Source of the DNA: an uncultured Flavobacteriaceae bacterium | GTDB taxonomy: Bacteria; Bacteroidota; Bacteroidia; Flavobacteriales; Flavobacteriaceae | Direction: 5' to 3' | Assembly: GCA_947494715.1 (NCBI GenBank) | Contig: CANLWG010000009.1 | Coordinates: 127,405 to 191,404, forward strand | Length of the DNA stretch: 64,000 bases | In this document: positions 17,672-25,950 of the stretch, piece by piece | How the letters are laid out: each line of letters opens with the position of its first letter | Numbering within the stretch: position 1 is the first letter of the stretch | The notes under the pieces: generated by a model | What the model was told of the DNA's origin: nothing | Database searches by the model: none | What the model saw: the letters and a program-made list of their open reading frames with translations, nothing else | Position numbers and translations under genes: made by a program

Positions 17672-18811
17672 ATGCCAAAGAAGATTAGATTAGGAATTTT
17701 AGGAGGGGGCGGGGATTCTCTCATAGGAGTTTTACACAGGATTGCTTCCCATATCAATGACAATTATGAAATAGTAGGAGCGGTTTTCAATCCGGTTTAT
17801 GAGGAAAATATAGGTTTCGCCAGGGAAATTGATGTTCCTACCGATCGCATTTACAAAGATTTCGATGCTTTAATTGAGGGAGAAATGAAATTGCCCAAAG
17901 AAGAGCGTATTCAGGTCTGCTCCGTACAGACCCCTAATTTCCTCCATTTTCCCATGGCCAAGAAGTTGTTGGACAATGGTTTTCATGTTATCTGTGAAAA
18001 GCCAATGACCACTACCTTGGAAGAGGCTAAAATATTGCAGGAAGCACACAAAAAAGCAGGCACGGTATTCGCTTTGACCCACACGTATACCGGTTATCCC
18101 ATGGTGCGTCAGATGCGTGAAATGATAAAATCCGGGGCTTTGGGGAAGATTCACAAGGTAGATGCACGTTATTATCAAGGTTGGATTAATACAATTATCC
18201 ATGATAAGGAGAAGCGCTCATCTGTATGGCGGTTAGATCCAGAAAAAGCCGGTATCAGTTCATGTATGGGAGATATTGGGGTGCATGCCTTTAATTTAGT
18301 GGAATACACTACTGGACTCCAGGTAAAATCCCTATTGTGCGACTTCAACTATTTATACGAAGACAATAAGATGGATGTGGACGGCACTGTTCTCGTCCGG
18401 ATGGGCGACCATGTTAAAGGGGTTATCCGGGGAAGTCAAGTGGCCACGGGTGAGGAAAACGGACTGGCTATTGCAATCTATGGAGAAAAAGCCTCATTCC
18501 GTTGGGAGCAGGAAAAACCTAATTTCCTGTATAAGTTTAGTGATACGGAACCGACCCAAGTATACAAACCCGGGCATGCCTACAATTCCGAATTGTCTCT
18601 AGACGGTACAAAACTACCACCAGGGCACCCTGAGGGCATATTCGATTCCATGGCCAACATCTATTTGGGGGCGGCCAGGGCCATACGGGGAGAGCAATAT
18701 AATGATGGTGAATTCCCTACCATGTTGGATGGCGTTCGCGGTATGAATTTTATCGAAGCCACGGTAGAATCCCATAAGGGAGGCAATGTTTGGGTGGAGA
18801 TGGAGAATTAG
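17672..18811 (+). CDS. Gfo/Idh/MocA-family NAD(P)-dependent oxidoreductase
   Basis: Cytoplasmic sugar oxidoreductase of 379 residues. The Rossmann nucleotide-binding motif is at about 6-17 (LGILGGGGDSLI) and the family's EKP signature at about 110-112 (CEKPMTTT); the C-terminal alpha/beta domain contains GDIGVHAFNLVEY, where the His is a candidate active-site residue. Members oxidise or reduce sugar hydroxyls, and in keto-glycoside pathways this family interconverts sugars and 3-keto-sugars. It has no signal peptide, so it would act on what the preceding transporter brings in, for example reducing 3-keto-glucose to glucose. Its gene is 57 bases after the transporter gene. Confidence 0.9.
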   Translation: MPKKIRLGILGGGGDSLIGVLHRIASHINDNYEIVGAVFNPVYEENIGFAREIDVPTDRIYKDFDALIEGEMKLPKEERIQVCSVQTPNFLHFPMAKKLLDNGFHVICEKPMTTTLEEAKILQEAHKKAGTVFALTHTYTGYPMVRQMREMIKSGALGKIHKVDARYYQGWINTIIHDKEKRSSVWRLDPEKAGISSCMGDIGVHAFNLVEYTTGLQVKSLLCDFNYLYEDNKMDVDGTVLVRMGDHVKGVIRGSQVATGEENGLAIAIYGEKASFRWEQEKPNFLYKFSDTEPTQVYKPGHAYNSELSLDGTKLPPGHPEGIFDSMANIYLGAARAIRGEQYNDGEFPTMLDGVRGMNFIEATVESHKGGNVWVEMEN

Positions 18812-18910
18812 GCATTTTCTAAGAAGAAGAGATGTAATTTGGGCCTCGGAGAAGTTTTCTTTGGGGCTCTTGTCCGTTTAAATGAAACATCCTTCTTAAT
18901 CATAAAACGG

Positions 18911-18947
18911 AGATTTCCATTCTACAGCGGCCAATTTTTGGAAATCT
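18911..18947. repeat. Short inverted repeat
   Basis: AGATTTCC (18911-18918) and GGAAATCT (18940-18947) are exact complements with 21 bases between, in the gap after the Gfo/Idh/MocA gene. No T tract follows, so it is not a typical terminator. Low significance. Confidence 0.3.
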
Positions 18948-18995
18948 GGAATACTAAAATACTTTTACAAATACCATAGTGGCAATCATAATTTT

Positions 18996-19589
18996 ATGAA
19001 ATGTTTTTTCTTTTGGGCAATATTATTGCCTTTTTTTACTTTTTCTCAAAGTGAAGTCGGTACAGTTTATTTTAAAGATGGCTCTGTAATACAGGGCTTG
19101 GTCAAACTTAAAAAGAATGGCGAGGTGAAGTACTTAAATAACAATACGAAGGAAACCAACATTTACAATCATAGAGCTATTTCGGAGGTAAAAGTTTTAG
19201 ACAATTCTAAATTAATTACTTATACCTATAAAATTATAAAAGGGCAAAAAAAGCCAAAGTGGGTAATGATTCTAATGGGTAAAAGTAATCTTTGTCTTTA
19301 TGGAATAATGAAAAATGGTAGTCCTCCCATACCAATTGACCCTAACTCTTCAAATCCGCAAATTTTTACACCCATGTCCTCGACAATTAAACATTTTGTT
19401 GGTAAAAGAACCGAAAGCTCAATCCATAGTTTTGATAAGACAATATATGACAAAGGCAAAAACCGCATTGAAAGGCTCTTGGCATATTTTAGGGATTGTC
19501 CGGGCCTGTGTAAAAAAATAGAAAAAAAAGAGCTAAATAAGCATGACCTTCAGGGGATGGTTGAATACTACAACAAGAATTGTAATTAG
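18996..19589 (+). CDS. Secreted protein of unknown function
   Basis: A 197-residue protein with a signal peptide (MKCFFFWAILLPFFTFSQS, cleavage probably before the QSE stretch). The first mature part, GTVYFKDGSVIQGLVKLKKNG, resembles the beta-strand start of secreted Flavobacteriaceae proteins that sense or bind small ligands, but I do not recognise a named family. The C-terminal half is charged and helical, with three cysteines (CPGLC and a final CN). It sits between the Gfo/Idh/MocA gene and a small lipoprotein gene and may not belong to the sugar pathway. Confidence 0.7.
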   Translation: MKCFFFWAILLPFFTFSQSEVGTVYFKDGSVIQGLVKLKKNGEVKYLNNNTKETNIYNHRAISEVKVLDNSKLITYTYKIIKGQKKPKWVMILMGKSNLCLYGIMKNGSPPIPIDPNSSNPQIFTPMSSTIKHFVGKRTESSIHSFDKTIYDKGKNRIERLLAYFRDCPGLCKKIEKKELNKHDLQGMVEYYNKNCN

Positions 19590-19634
19590 AGGATGTATAA
19601 AGATTACGTTAATGAAAACTCATAAGTATTAGTG

Positions 19635-19901
19635 ATGAGAATATTAAGAATGGTACTTATTATACTGCTAGTAGCCTTTACCAGCTGTTTTAATGACGAA
19701 CGTTGCGACGAAGGACATACCGAAGTAGTTATTGATGGCAAGGATGTATGTTTACCAGATTACGTTGTTGGCATCGCAGAAAAATTAGAAATGGGGGATA
19801 CCTATTATCATTCAAAGCTCGGCGTAATTATCTATCGGGAAGGTCGTTGGTTCAATAACCACAACGTTGTTGTAATACCAGACTATGAAGAAAAATACTA
19901 G
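19635..19901 (+). CDS. Small lipoprotein of unknown function
   Basis: An 88-residue protein starting at ATG 19635 (a GTG directly before it, at 19632, is an alternative). The N-terminus MRILRMVLIILLVAFTSC is a clear SPII signal with Cys18 as lipidated residue. The mature part has two more cysteines (CDEGHTEVVIDGKDVC), which could form a disulfide, and a glycine/aromatic-rich end. No family recognised. It is 45 bases after the preceding secreted-protein gene, with which it may form a unit. Confidence 0.65.
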   Translation: MRILRMVLIILLVAFTSCFNDERCDEGHTEVVIDGKDVCLPDYVVGIAEKLEMGDTYYHSKLGVIIYREGRWFNNHNVVVIPDYEEKY

Positions 19902-19936
19902 ACAGAATATTCCACTTTTAACTAAATAGCCTATTT

Positions 19937-20395
19937 TTAAAACACCTTCTCAAATTCTTGGCATACAATGATCATACTGTCCCTCGGGACACGTCCAAAG
20001 GGTTCTAACTCCCGGGAGTAATAATCCCAGTGTACACGTTTCCAGTACTCAAGCGATTTATCGCCTTCACCTTCGAGTTTGGCATATTCCTGGTCAATAC
20101 TGAAATAAGGCTTAAATGAGACTTTGGTGAGCCTCACGATACATTGCGCTTTACCCTCCCAATCCGTTACTACTATAAAATCTCCGGTTTTGGGCAAGGT
20201 TTCCTTTCGATATTGGAGTCCCAATAAAGAATCGGAAGTAGCTCTTTTAATGCCCTTCTTTACCAATTTTGCACATTCATTTGAATCCGCTTCATTATCG
20301 CAAAAATGAATGACGTTTGGGGCATCTTCAAAGGCGAATTCTAGATGGGCGTCCAAAAAGTCGCCCCACATATTTCTAGCTGAAGCGTTATTCAT
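19937..20395 (-). CDS. ASCH-domain protein
   Basis: A 152-residue cytoplasmic protein of the ASCH family, a PUA-related beta-barrel thought to bind RNA or nucleotides. The family's signature KxxxRATxS-like motif is visible as KKGIKRATSD (about 47-56), and the end VPRDSMIIVCQEFEKVF is the usual closing strand. Some ASCH proteins hydrolyse N4-acetylcytidine; whether this one does cannot be seen. It lies downstream of the GMC gene pair on the same strand with 43 bases between and could be read through, but has no obvious link to them. Confidence 0.88.
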   Translation of the reverse strand: MNNASARNMWGDFLDAHLEFAFEDAPNVIHFCDNEADSNECAKLVKKGIKRATSDSLLGLQYRKETLPKTGDFIVVTDWEGKAQCIVRLTKVSFKPYFSIDQEYAKLEGEGDKSLEYWKRVHWDYYSRELEPFGRVPRDSMIIVCQEFEKVF

Positions 20396-20438
20396 TGATT
20401 ACTATTTTGGTAAAGCAAAATACGTGCATAATTTCTAT

Positions 20439-22148
20439 CTAGAAAATAATTTTCTTTTTCAATTGTTCCGCTGCATGATTGGCCGCCCTTGCCGTAAATG
20501 CCATATAGGTCAAGGAAGGGTTTACGCAACTGGAGGAGGTCATAAAAGCCCCATCCGTAACATAAACATTCTTTACCGTATGTACTTGATTATTTTTATT
20601 CACCACCGATGTTTTTGGATCCTGTCCCATTCTGGCCCCGCCCATTTCATGAATGGCCGATCCGGGGCCGAAGGTTGCATCATACCCCTTTACATCCACG
20701 AATCCGGCTTTTTCAAAAATGGTGACGGCCTCGTTCATCATGTCCTTCCGCATCTCCAACTCGTTAGTTTTTAATTCCACATCAAAATCCAATAAAGGTA
20801 GGCCCCATTGGTCTTTTTTAACGGAACTTAACGTCACCTTATTGCCATCATAAGGCAAAAACTCACCAAAGGCGGTCATTCCAATTTGCCATTGTCCTGG
20901 TTTAAGAATGGCTTCCTTCAGTCCATCACCATAAACCGCTTCCGCAATTAAATTGGACCAATTGTTTCTACTTGCACCCCCTTGGTAGCCAAATCCACGT
21001 AGATAGTTTTTACGTTCCGTGTTCCCACCGAGGTTCATGAATCTGGGGATGTAAAAGCCATTGGGCCTGCGCCCTTTGTAATACTTATTTAAATGGCCAT
21101 TGACCGTGGCACTGGCACCTACTTTAAAATGATGATCCATAATATTAGTGCCCAGCTTTCCGGAATCATTACCCATTCCATTGGGAAAACGATCGGATTT
21201 CGATTTCAATAAAATACCTACTGATGACATAGCCGAAGCGCATAGAAAAATAACCTTGGCCTTAAATTCCATTTTCTCATGGGTTTCCATATCAATAACA
21301 CGAACCCCAACGGCTTTCTTTACGGTTTCATCATAAATGATTTCATGGACTATGGAATTAGGACGAAGTGTCATATTTCCTGTCCGCTCCGCTGCCGGAA
21401 GCGTGGATGAGTTGCTGCTAAAATATCCGCCAAAGGGACAACCTCGTTTGCATCTGTTTCGATATTGGCAGGGCCCTCTATTGGCAAAGTCGGTTGTGTT
21501 TTTTGTGATATGCGCTACGCGGCCGATAGTTAGCAAGCGGCCATCATCAAAACTTTTGGACATATTGGCCTGAAGTTCTTTTTCTACGCAGTTAAGTTGC
21601 ATTGGAGGTTGAAATTTGCCATCTGGCAATTGGGTAAGCCCCAAGTTCTCACCACTTACTCCAATAAACTCTTCTACCTTGTCATACCATGGAGCAATGT
21701 CCCTATAGCGTACCGGCCAATCCACACCGTAACCGTCCTTTTTATTGGCTTCAAAATCAATATCGCTCCACCGATAGCTTTGCCGCCCCCAAGTAAGTGA
21801 GCGTCCACCTACTTGATAGCCTCGGATCCAATCAAAACGTTTGGTCTCTTCATAGGGATGATCCATGGCATTGACAAAAAAATGCATGGCCTCCCGCTGT
21901 CTATTTACACCCCCCCGTGGTAGTAATGAAAAGGCTTTCTTTTCCTCCCGTGTTAGGACGCCCCTGAATTCGTAATCCCATGGATCATCGTTCATGGTGG
22001 GGTAATCCTCGAGATGCTTTACCATCCTTCCACGCTCCAAAACCAAGGTCTTCAGACCGTTTTCACAGAGCTCTTTGGCCGCCCAGCCCCCACTTATTCC
22101 AGTGCCTACTACAATGGCATCATATGTTGTCTTTGGGTTTGCTGACAT
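20439..22148 (-). CDS. GMC oxidoreductase with iron-sulfur motif (paralogue 2)
   Basis: A 569-residue paralogue of the first GMC protein. It shares the N-terminal FAD motif (AIVVGTGISGGWAAKEL), the active-site pair His500 (IHEMGGARMG) and Asn543 (NPSLT) and the cluster-like CX5CX3C motif CQYRNRCKRGC. It differs in having GGARMG where paralogue 1 has GTARMG. It has no signal peptide and no small subunit of its own; it might borrow the one at 12405-13052 or stay inside the cell. It follows paralogue 3 after 9 bases, so the two form an operon that looks like a tandem duplication. Substrate unknown; a sugar or glycoside oxidised at C3 is inferred from context. Confidence 0.92.
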   Translation of the reverse strand: MSANPKTTYDAIVVGTGISGGWAAKELCENGLKTLVLERGRMVKHLEDYPTMNDDPWDYEFRGVLTREEKKAFSLLPRGGVNRQREAMHFFVNAMDHPYEETKRFDWIRGYQVGGRSLTWGRQSYRWSDIDFEANKKDGYGVDWPVRYRDIAPWYDKVEEFIGVSGENLGLTQLPDGKFQPPMQLNCVEKELQANMSKSFDDGRLLTIGRVAHITKNTTDFANRGPCQYRNRCKRGCPFGGYFSSNSSTLPAAERTGNMTLRPNSIVHEIIYDETVKKAVGVRVIDMETHEKMEFKAKVIFLCASAMSSVGILLKSKSDRFPNGMGNDSGKLGTNIMDHHFKVGASATVNGHLNKYYKGRRPNGFYIPRFMNLGGNTERKNYLRGFGYQGGASRNNWSNLIAEAVYGDGLKEAILKPGQWQIGMTAFGEFLPYDGNKVTLSSVKKDQWGLPLLDFDVELKTNELEMRKDMMNEAVTIFEKAGFVDVKGYDATFGPGSAIHEMGGARMGQDPKTSVVNKNNQVHTVKNVYVTDGAFMTSSSCVNPSLTYMAFTARAANHAAEQLKKKIIF

Positions 22149-22157
22149 GGATTTAAT

Positions 22158-23858
22158 TTATGAAAACTTCCCTGCCTTAAGTTGTTTTGCCGCATGATCG
22201 GCAGCTCTGGCTGTAAAGGCCATGTAGGTAAGGGAGGGGTTTACACAACTTGAGGAGCTCATAAATGCCCCATCAGTCATATAAACATTGGGCACCGTAT
22301 GTACTTGATTGTTTTTGTTCGTAACGGAGGTATTGGAGTTATGCCCCATTCGGGCACCGCCCATTTCATGGATACCCAAACCAGGCCCGGTAGATTCCTC
22401 ATAAGGTTTAACATCCTTAAAGCCTGCCTTGGTAAACATATCCATGACTTCGCGTATGATATCCTCCCGCATTCTATATTCATTTTCTTTGAATTCCACA
22501 TCAAAATCAAGCTGAGGCAATCCCCATTGATCCTTTTCCGTTGTACTAAGGGTCACTTTGTTATCATCATAGGGAAGAAACTCCCCGAAACCGGTCACAC
22601 CTATTTGCCAATTCCCAGGTTTTAATATGGAATCCTTCAAATTTTTCCCATAGCCCATCTCCTTAATAGAGGCGGACCAATCTTCCCTACTGGCACTGCC
22701 CTGATATCCGAAACCCCGAAGATAATTCCGCTTGGTCTTTTCGTCCAGATTCACCCAACGGGGAATATAAAATCCGTTGGGCCGTCTGCCTTTGTAATAT
22801 TTATCCAAATAGCCATCTATTTTGGCGGTAGCTCCCAATTTATAGTGATGGTCCATAATATTCTTGCCCAACATTCCGGAATCATTGCCCATTCCGTTAG
22901 GAAAACGATCGGACTTGGATTTTAGTAAAATCCCCACTGAGGCCATTGCTGAAGCACAGAGGAAAATGACCTTTGCCTTAAACTCTAATTTTTCATGGGT
23001 CTCCGTGTCGATAACTCGAACACCTGTGGCTTTCTTGGAAGTCTCGTCATATATTACTTCATGAACAATGGAATTGGGCCTTAGCGTCATATTTCCTGTT
23101 CGCTCCGCTGCCGGAAGTGTTGAAGAATTACTGCTAAAATACCCTCCAAAAGGACAACCGCGCCAACATCTATTCCTATATTGGCAGGGATTTCGCCCTT
23201 CAACCTTGGCCTGTTTATCCGTGATATGTGCTACCCGACCTATGGTCAATAAACGGCCGTCGTCATATTTTTCGGCCATTGTTTTTTTGAGGTCGTCCTC
23301 GCCGCAGATCAAATCCATGGGAGGTTGAAACTTGCCATCGGGCAATTGTTTTAATCCCAAGTTTTCCCCACTTACCCCTATGTATTCTTCAACCTTATCG
23401 TACCATGGGGCAATATTTTCATAGCGTACAGGCCAATCCACACCATAGCCATCCTTTTTATTGGCCTCAAAATCAATATCGCTCCAGCGATAGCTTTGCC
23501 GTCCCCATGTCAGGGACCGCCCGCCCACATGATAGCCACGGATCCAGTCAAAGCGTTTGGTCTCAACATACGGATGCTCAAGATCGTTTACAAAAAAGTG
23601 TTTTACATCGTCTTTGGGAGCCCAATTGACGCGGAGTTGTTTGGGATATTTTTTCTTATCCTCTGCAGAAAGTTCATTTTTATAGGGAAAGTCCCATGGA
23701 TCCATATTCATTGTGGGATAGTCCTTAATGTGTTCAACCATTCTTCCTCGTTCCAACACTAAGGTCTTTAAACCATTCTCACAGAGTTCCTTGGCTGCCC
23801 AGCCTCCACTAATGCCGGTGCCCACCACAATGGCATCATACACTTCTTCTTGATTCAT
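22158..23858 (-). CDS. GMC oxidoreductase with iron-sulfur motif (paralogue 3)
   Basis: A 566-residue GMC flavoprotein, first gene of the pair with paralogue 2, to which it is clearly closer than to paralogue 1 (long identical blocks such as WIRGYHVGGRSLTWGRQSYR, where paralogue 2 differs only in YQVGG). FAD motif at about 9-27, cluster-like CX5CX3C in CQYRNRCWRGC, active-site His497 and Asn540. No signal peptide. It is divergent from an isomerase-family gene and two DUF1080 genes across a 159-base region that carries an inverted repeat, so the pair is probably co-regulated with them. Confidence 0.92.
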   Translation of the reverse strand: MNQEEVYDAIVVGTGISGGWAAKELCENGLKTLVLERGRMVEHIKDYPTMNMDPWDFPYKNELSAEDKKKYPKQLRVNWAPKDDVKHFFVNDLEHPYVETKRFDWIRGYHVGGRSLTWGRQSYRWSDIDFEANKKDGYGVDWPVRYENIAPWYDKVEEYIGVSGENLGLKQLPDGKFQPPMDLICGEDDLKKTMAEKYDDGRLLTIGRVAHITDKQAKVEGRNPCQYRNRCWRGCPFGGYFSSNSSTLPAAERTGNMTLRPNSIVHEVIYDETSKKATGVRVIDTETHEKLEFKAKVIFLCASAMASVGILLKSKSDRFPNGMGNDSGMLGKNIMDHHYKLGATAKIDGYLDKYYKGRRPNGFYIPRWVNLDEKTKRNYLRGFGYQGSASREDWSASIKEMGYGKNLKDSILKPGNWQIGVTGFGEFLPYDDNKVTLSTTEKDQWGLPQLDFDVEFKENEYRMREDIIREVMDMFTKAGFKDVKPYEESTGPGLGIHEMGGARMGHNSNTSVTNKNNQVHTVPNVYMTDGAFMSSSSCVNPSLTYMAFTARAADHAAKQLKAGKFS

Positions 23859-23889
23859 CTTGGATTTCTTATTTTAATTCTGATGGTTT

Positions 23890-23955
23890 TCCTATATTTA
23901 TGATTTCCCGAAGTAAAGCAGAACCTAGAGGAAATTTAGAGAACTAAATATAGGA
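23890..23955. promoter_or_regulatory. Nested inverted repeat in divergent promoter region
   Basis: TCCTATATTTA (23890-23900) and its exact reverse complement (23945-23955) enclose a second pair, ATTTCC (23903-23908) with GGAAAT (23930-23935). The arms contain TATATTTA, near the -7 consensus, in both orientations. The layout (11-bp arms, about 40 bases apart, between divergent GMC and isomerase-family genes) repeats that at 14808-14868, though the arm sequences differ. Confidence 0.5.
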
Positions 23956-24017
23956 TTTATTCTAACACTACTGCAAAATATAAAACCATAATCAAATAAT
24001 TATAGAATACTATACCG

Positions 24018-25070
24018 ATGAAGACAATTAAAGGACCCGCCGTTTTTTTGGCACAATTTGTAGATAGCAAAGCACCTTTTAACTCGCTGGACGGCATGTG
24101 CAAATGGGCGGCCGATCTAGGTTACAAAGGAATTCAAATTCCTACTTGGGAAAGCTTTTTGATCGATTTGGACCAAGCGGCGGAGAGCCAAACATACTGT
24201 GACGAACTCAAGGGGAAGGTAAACTCCTATGGATTGGAAATTACCGAACTCTCCACGCACCTTCAAGGTCAACTGGTTGCGGTGCATCCTGCATTTGATC
24301 TGATGTTCGATAGTTTTGCACCAGACAATGTAAGGAACAATCCCAAGGCCCGCACGGAATGGGCTGTGGATGTGGTTAAAAAAGCCGGAACTGCGAGTAG
24401 GAGGTTGGGGATTACGGCGCATGCTACTTTTTCCGGATCCCTGTTATGGCATACTTCATATCCTTGGCCTCAACGGCCCCCTGGACTTGTAGAGATGGGC
24501 TTTGAGGAATTGGCCAAGCGATGGAAGCCTATTTTAAACCATTTTGATGAGGAAGGTGTGGATGTCTGTTATGAAATACACCCGGGTGAAGATTTGCATG
24601 ACGGGGATACTTTTGAGCGCTTTTTGGAAGCCACCGGAAATCACAAAAGGGTCAATATGCTTTATGACCCCAGCCATTTTGTACTTCAGCAACTGGATTA
24701 TTTAGCATACATCGATTTTTATCATGAGTTTATAAAGTCCTTTCACGTAAAGGATTCGGAATTCAATCCTACGGGTAAAAAAGGAGTCTATGGCGGATAT
24801 AACGATTGGGAAAATCGAGCCGGTCGTTTTCGTTCATTGGGCGATGGTCAAATCGATTTCAAGACGATTTTCTCCAAATTAACGCAATATGAATGTGATG
24901 TTTGGGCCGTAATGGAGTGGGAATGTTGCATTAAAAGTCCTGAACAGGGCGCTCGAGAAGGAGCGGTTTTTATCCAAGACCATATTATCGAAGCTACCCA
25001 AAGAACTTTTGATGATTTCGCAGGAGGCGAAACGGACAAGGAAATACTTAAAAAAATACTCGGAATCTAA
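24018..25070 (+). CDS. Cytoplasmic sugar isomerase/epimerase-family TIM barrel
   Basis: AP_endonuc_2-superfamily TIM barrel of 350 residues without signal peptide, unlike the two related proteins at 11480 and 14906. Candidate metal ligands: Glu in VCYEIHPGED, Asp in LYDPSHF, His in SFHVKDSE and Glu in VMEWECC. A related type, found next to Gfo/Idh/MocA and DUF1080 genes in Bacteroides and other gut bacteria, takes part in pathways through 3-keto-sugars. It is the first of three plus-strand genes (this one, then two DUF1080 genes, with gaps of 19 and 102 bases) opposite the GMC pair. Exact reaction not predictable. Confidence 0.88.
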   Translation: MKTIKGPAVFLAQFVDSKAPFNSLDGMCKWAADLGYKGIQIPTWESFLIDLDQAAESQTYCDELKGKVNSYGLEITELSTHLQGQLVAVHPAFDLMFDSFAPDNVRNNPKARTEWAVDVVKKAGTASRRLGITAHATFSGSLLWHTSYPWPQRPPGLVEMGFEELAKRWKPILNHFDEEGVDVCYEIHPGEDLHDGDTFERFLEATGNHKRVNMLYDPSHFVLQQLDYLAYIDFYHEFIKSFHVKDSEFNPTGKKGVYGGYNDWENRAGRFRSLGDGQIDFKTIFSKLTQYECDVWAVMEWECCIKSPEQGAREGAVFIQDHIIEATQRTFDDFAGGETDKEILKKILGI

Positions 25071-25089
25071 AACCGTTAAAACTTAAATT

Positions 25090-25848
25090 ATGAAACAGTT
25101 CTTATGTGTTATGCTTATAACCCTTTCCGTTTTGGGGTGCAAGGAAAAAACAAAAGCACCTGCTGAGGAAGCTACAGGTGAAGCCATTTCGGAAGCCGAT
25201 GTCACAACTACCAAGAATGAAGAATGGATGGTTCTTTTTGATGGGACCTCTTTTGATGGTTGGAAAGAATATCTAAAGGAAGATATCTCGGAACATTGGA
25301 AATTGGAGGACGGAGCGATGGTATTTCATCCGCCTCAGGATCGAAAAAAAGGAGAGAGCTATAACTTGGTGACCGAAAAGGAATTCACCGATTTTGAGCT
25401 TTCCCTGGAATGGAGGATTGCAGAGGGAGGCAATAGTGGTATCTTTTGGGGCATTGCCGAAATGCCTTCACTCAATCAGCCTTACCGTACAGGACCTGAA
25501 ATACAGGTGCTGGATAATGAGAAACATCCCGATGGTAAAAATGGAACGAGCCATCAGGCAGGGGCATTGTATGATATGGTGTCCCCAATGAAGGATGTTA
25601 CCAAGCCGGTCGGGGAATGGAATACTTGTATATTGACCATTAATCATAAGACGAATCAAGGGAGTGTTATGCTAAACGGGGAGAAAGTGGTTGAATTCCC
25701 CGTGAACGATCCCGAATGGAGTGCTATGGTAGCCGATTCGAAATTTGCCGATTGGGAGCATTTTGGAAAACATACAACAGGAAAAATTGGACTACAGGAC
25801 CATGGGGACGGGGTGGCATTCCGGAATATCAAGATCAAGGAACTGTAG
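25090..25848 (+). CDS. DUF1080 lipoprotein (3-keto-disaccharide hydrolase family), first copy
   Basis: A 252-residue PF06439 protein, a family named for 3-keto-disaccharide hydrolases with a concanavalin-like beta-sandwich. The N-terminus MKQFLCVMLITLSVLGC is an SPII signal with Cys17 lipidated, so it is anchored in a membrane facing the periplasm or outside. After a charged linker the domain starts at WMVLFDGTSFDGWKEY (about 46-61); conserved blocks are EGGNSGIFWG, GPEIQVLDN and LQDHGDGVAFRNIKIKEL. The predicted job is to cleave keto-glycosides made by the GMC dehydrogenases. It lies 19 bases after the isomerase-family gene. Confidence 0.92.
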   Translation: MKQFLCVMLITLSVLGCKEKTKAPAEEATGEAISEADVTTTKNEEWMVLFDGTSFDGWKEYLKEDISEHWKLEDGAMVFHPPQDRKKGESYNLVTEKEFTDFELSLEWRIAEGGNSGIFWGIAEMPSLNQPYRTGPEIQVLDNEKHPDGKNGTSHQAGALYDMVSPMKDVTKPVGEWNTCILTINHKTNQGSVMLNGEKVVEFPVNDPEWSAMVADSKFADWEHFGKHTTGKIGLQDHGDGVAFRNIKIKEL

Positions 25849-25950
25849 AAGGGGTTCGTTAAAAGCATAGTTGTATTGTAGATCGAACATTTTCAATGTG
25901 CCTCAGTACAAACACCAAAGATTTGAAACAAGCAAATACTAAATTTAATA

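Noticed and set aside
13052-23858. Recent gene duplication through a mobile element
   Set aside because: No transposase, terminal repeats or target-site duplication were found around the GMC genes.
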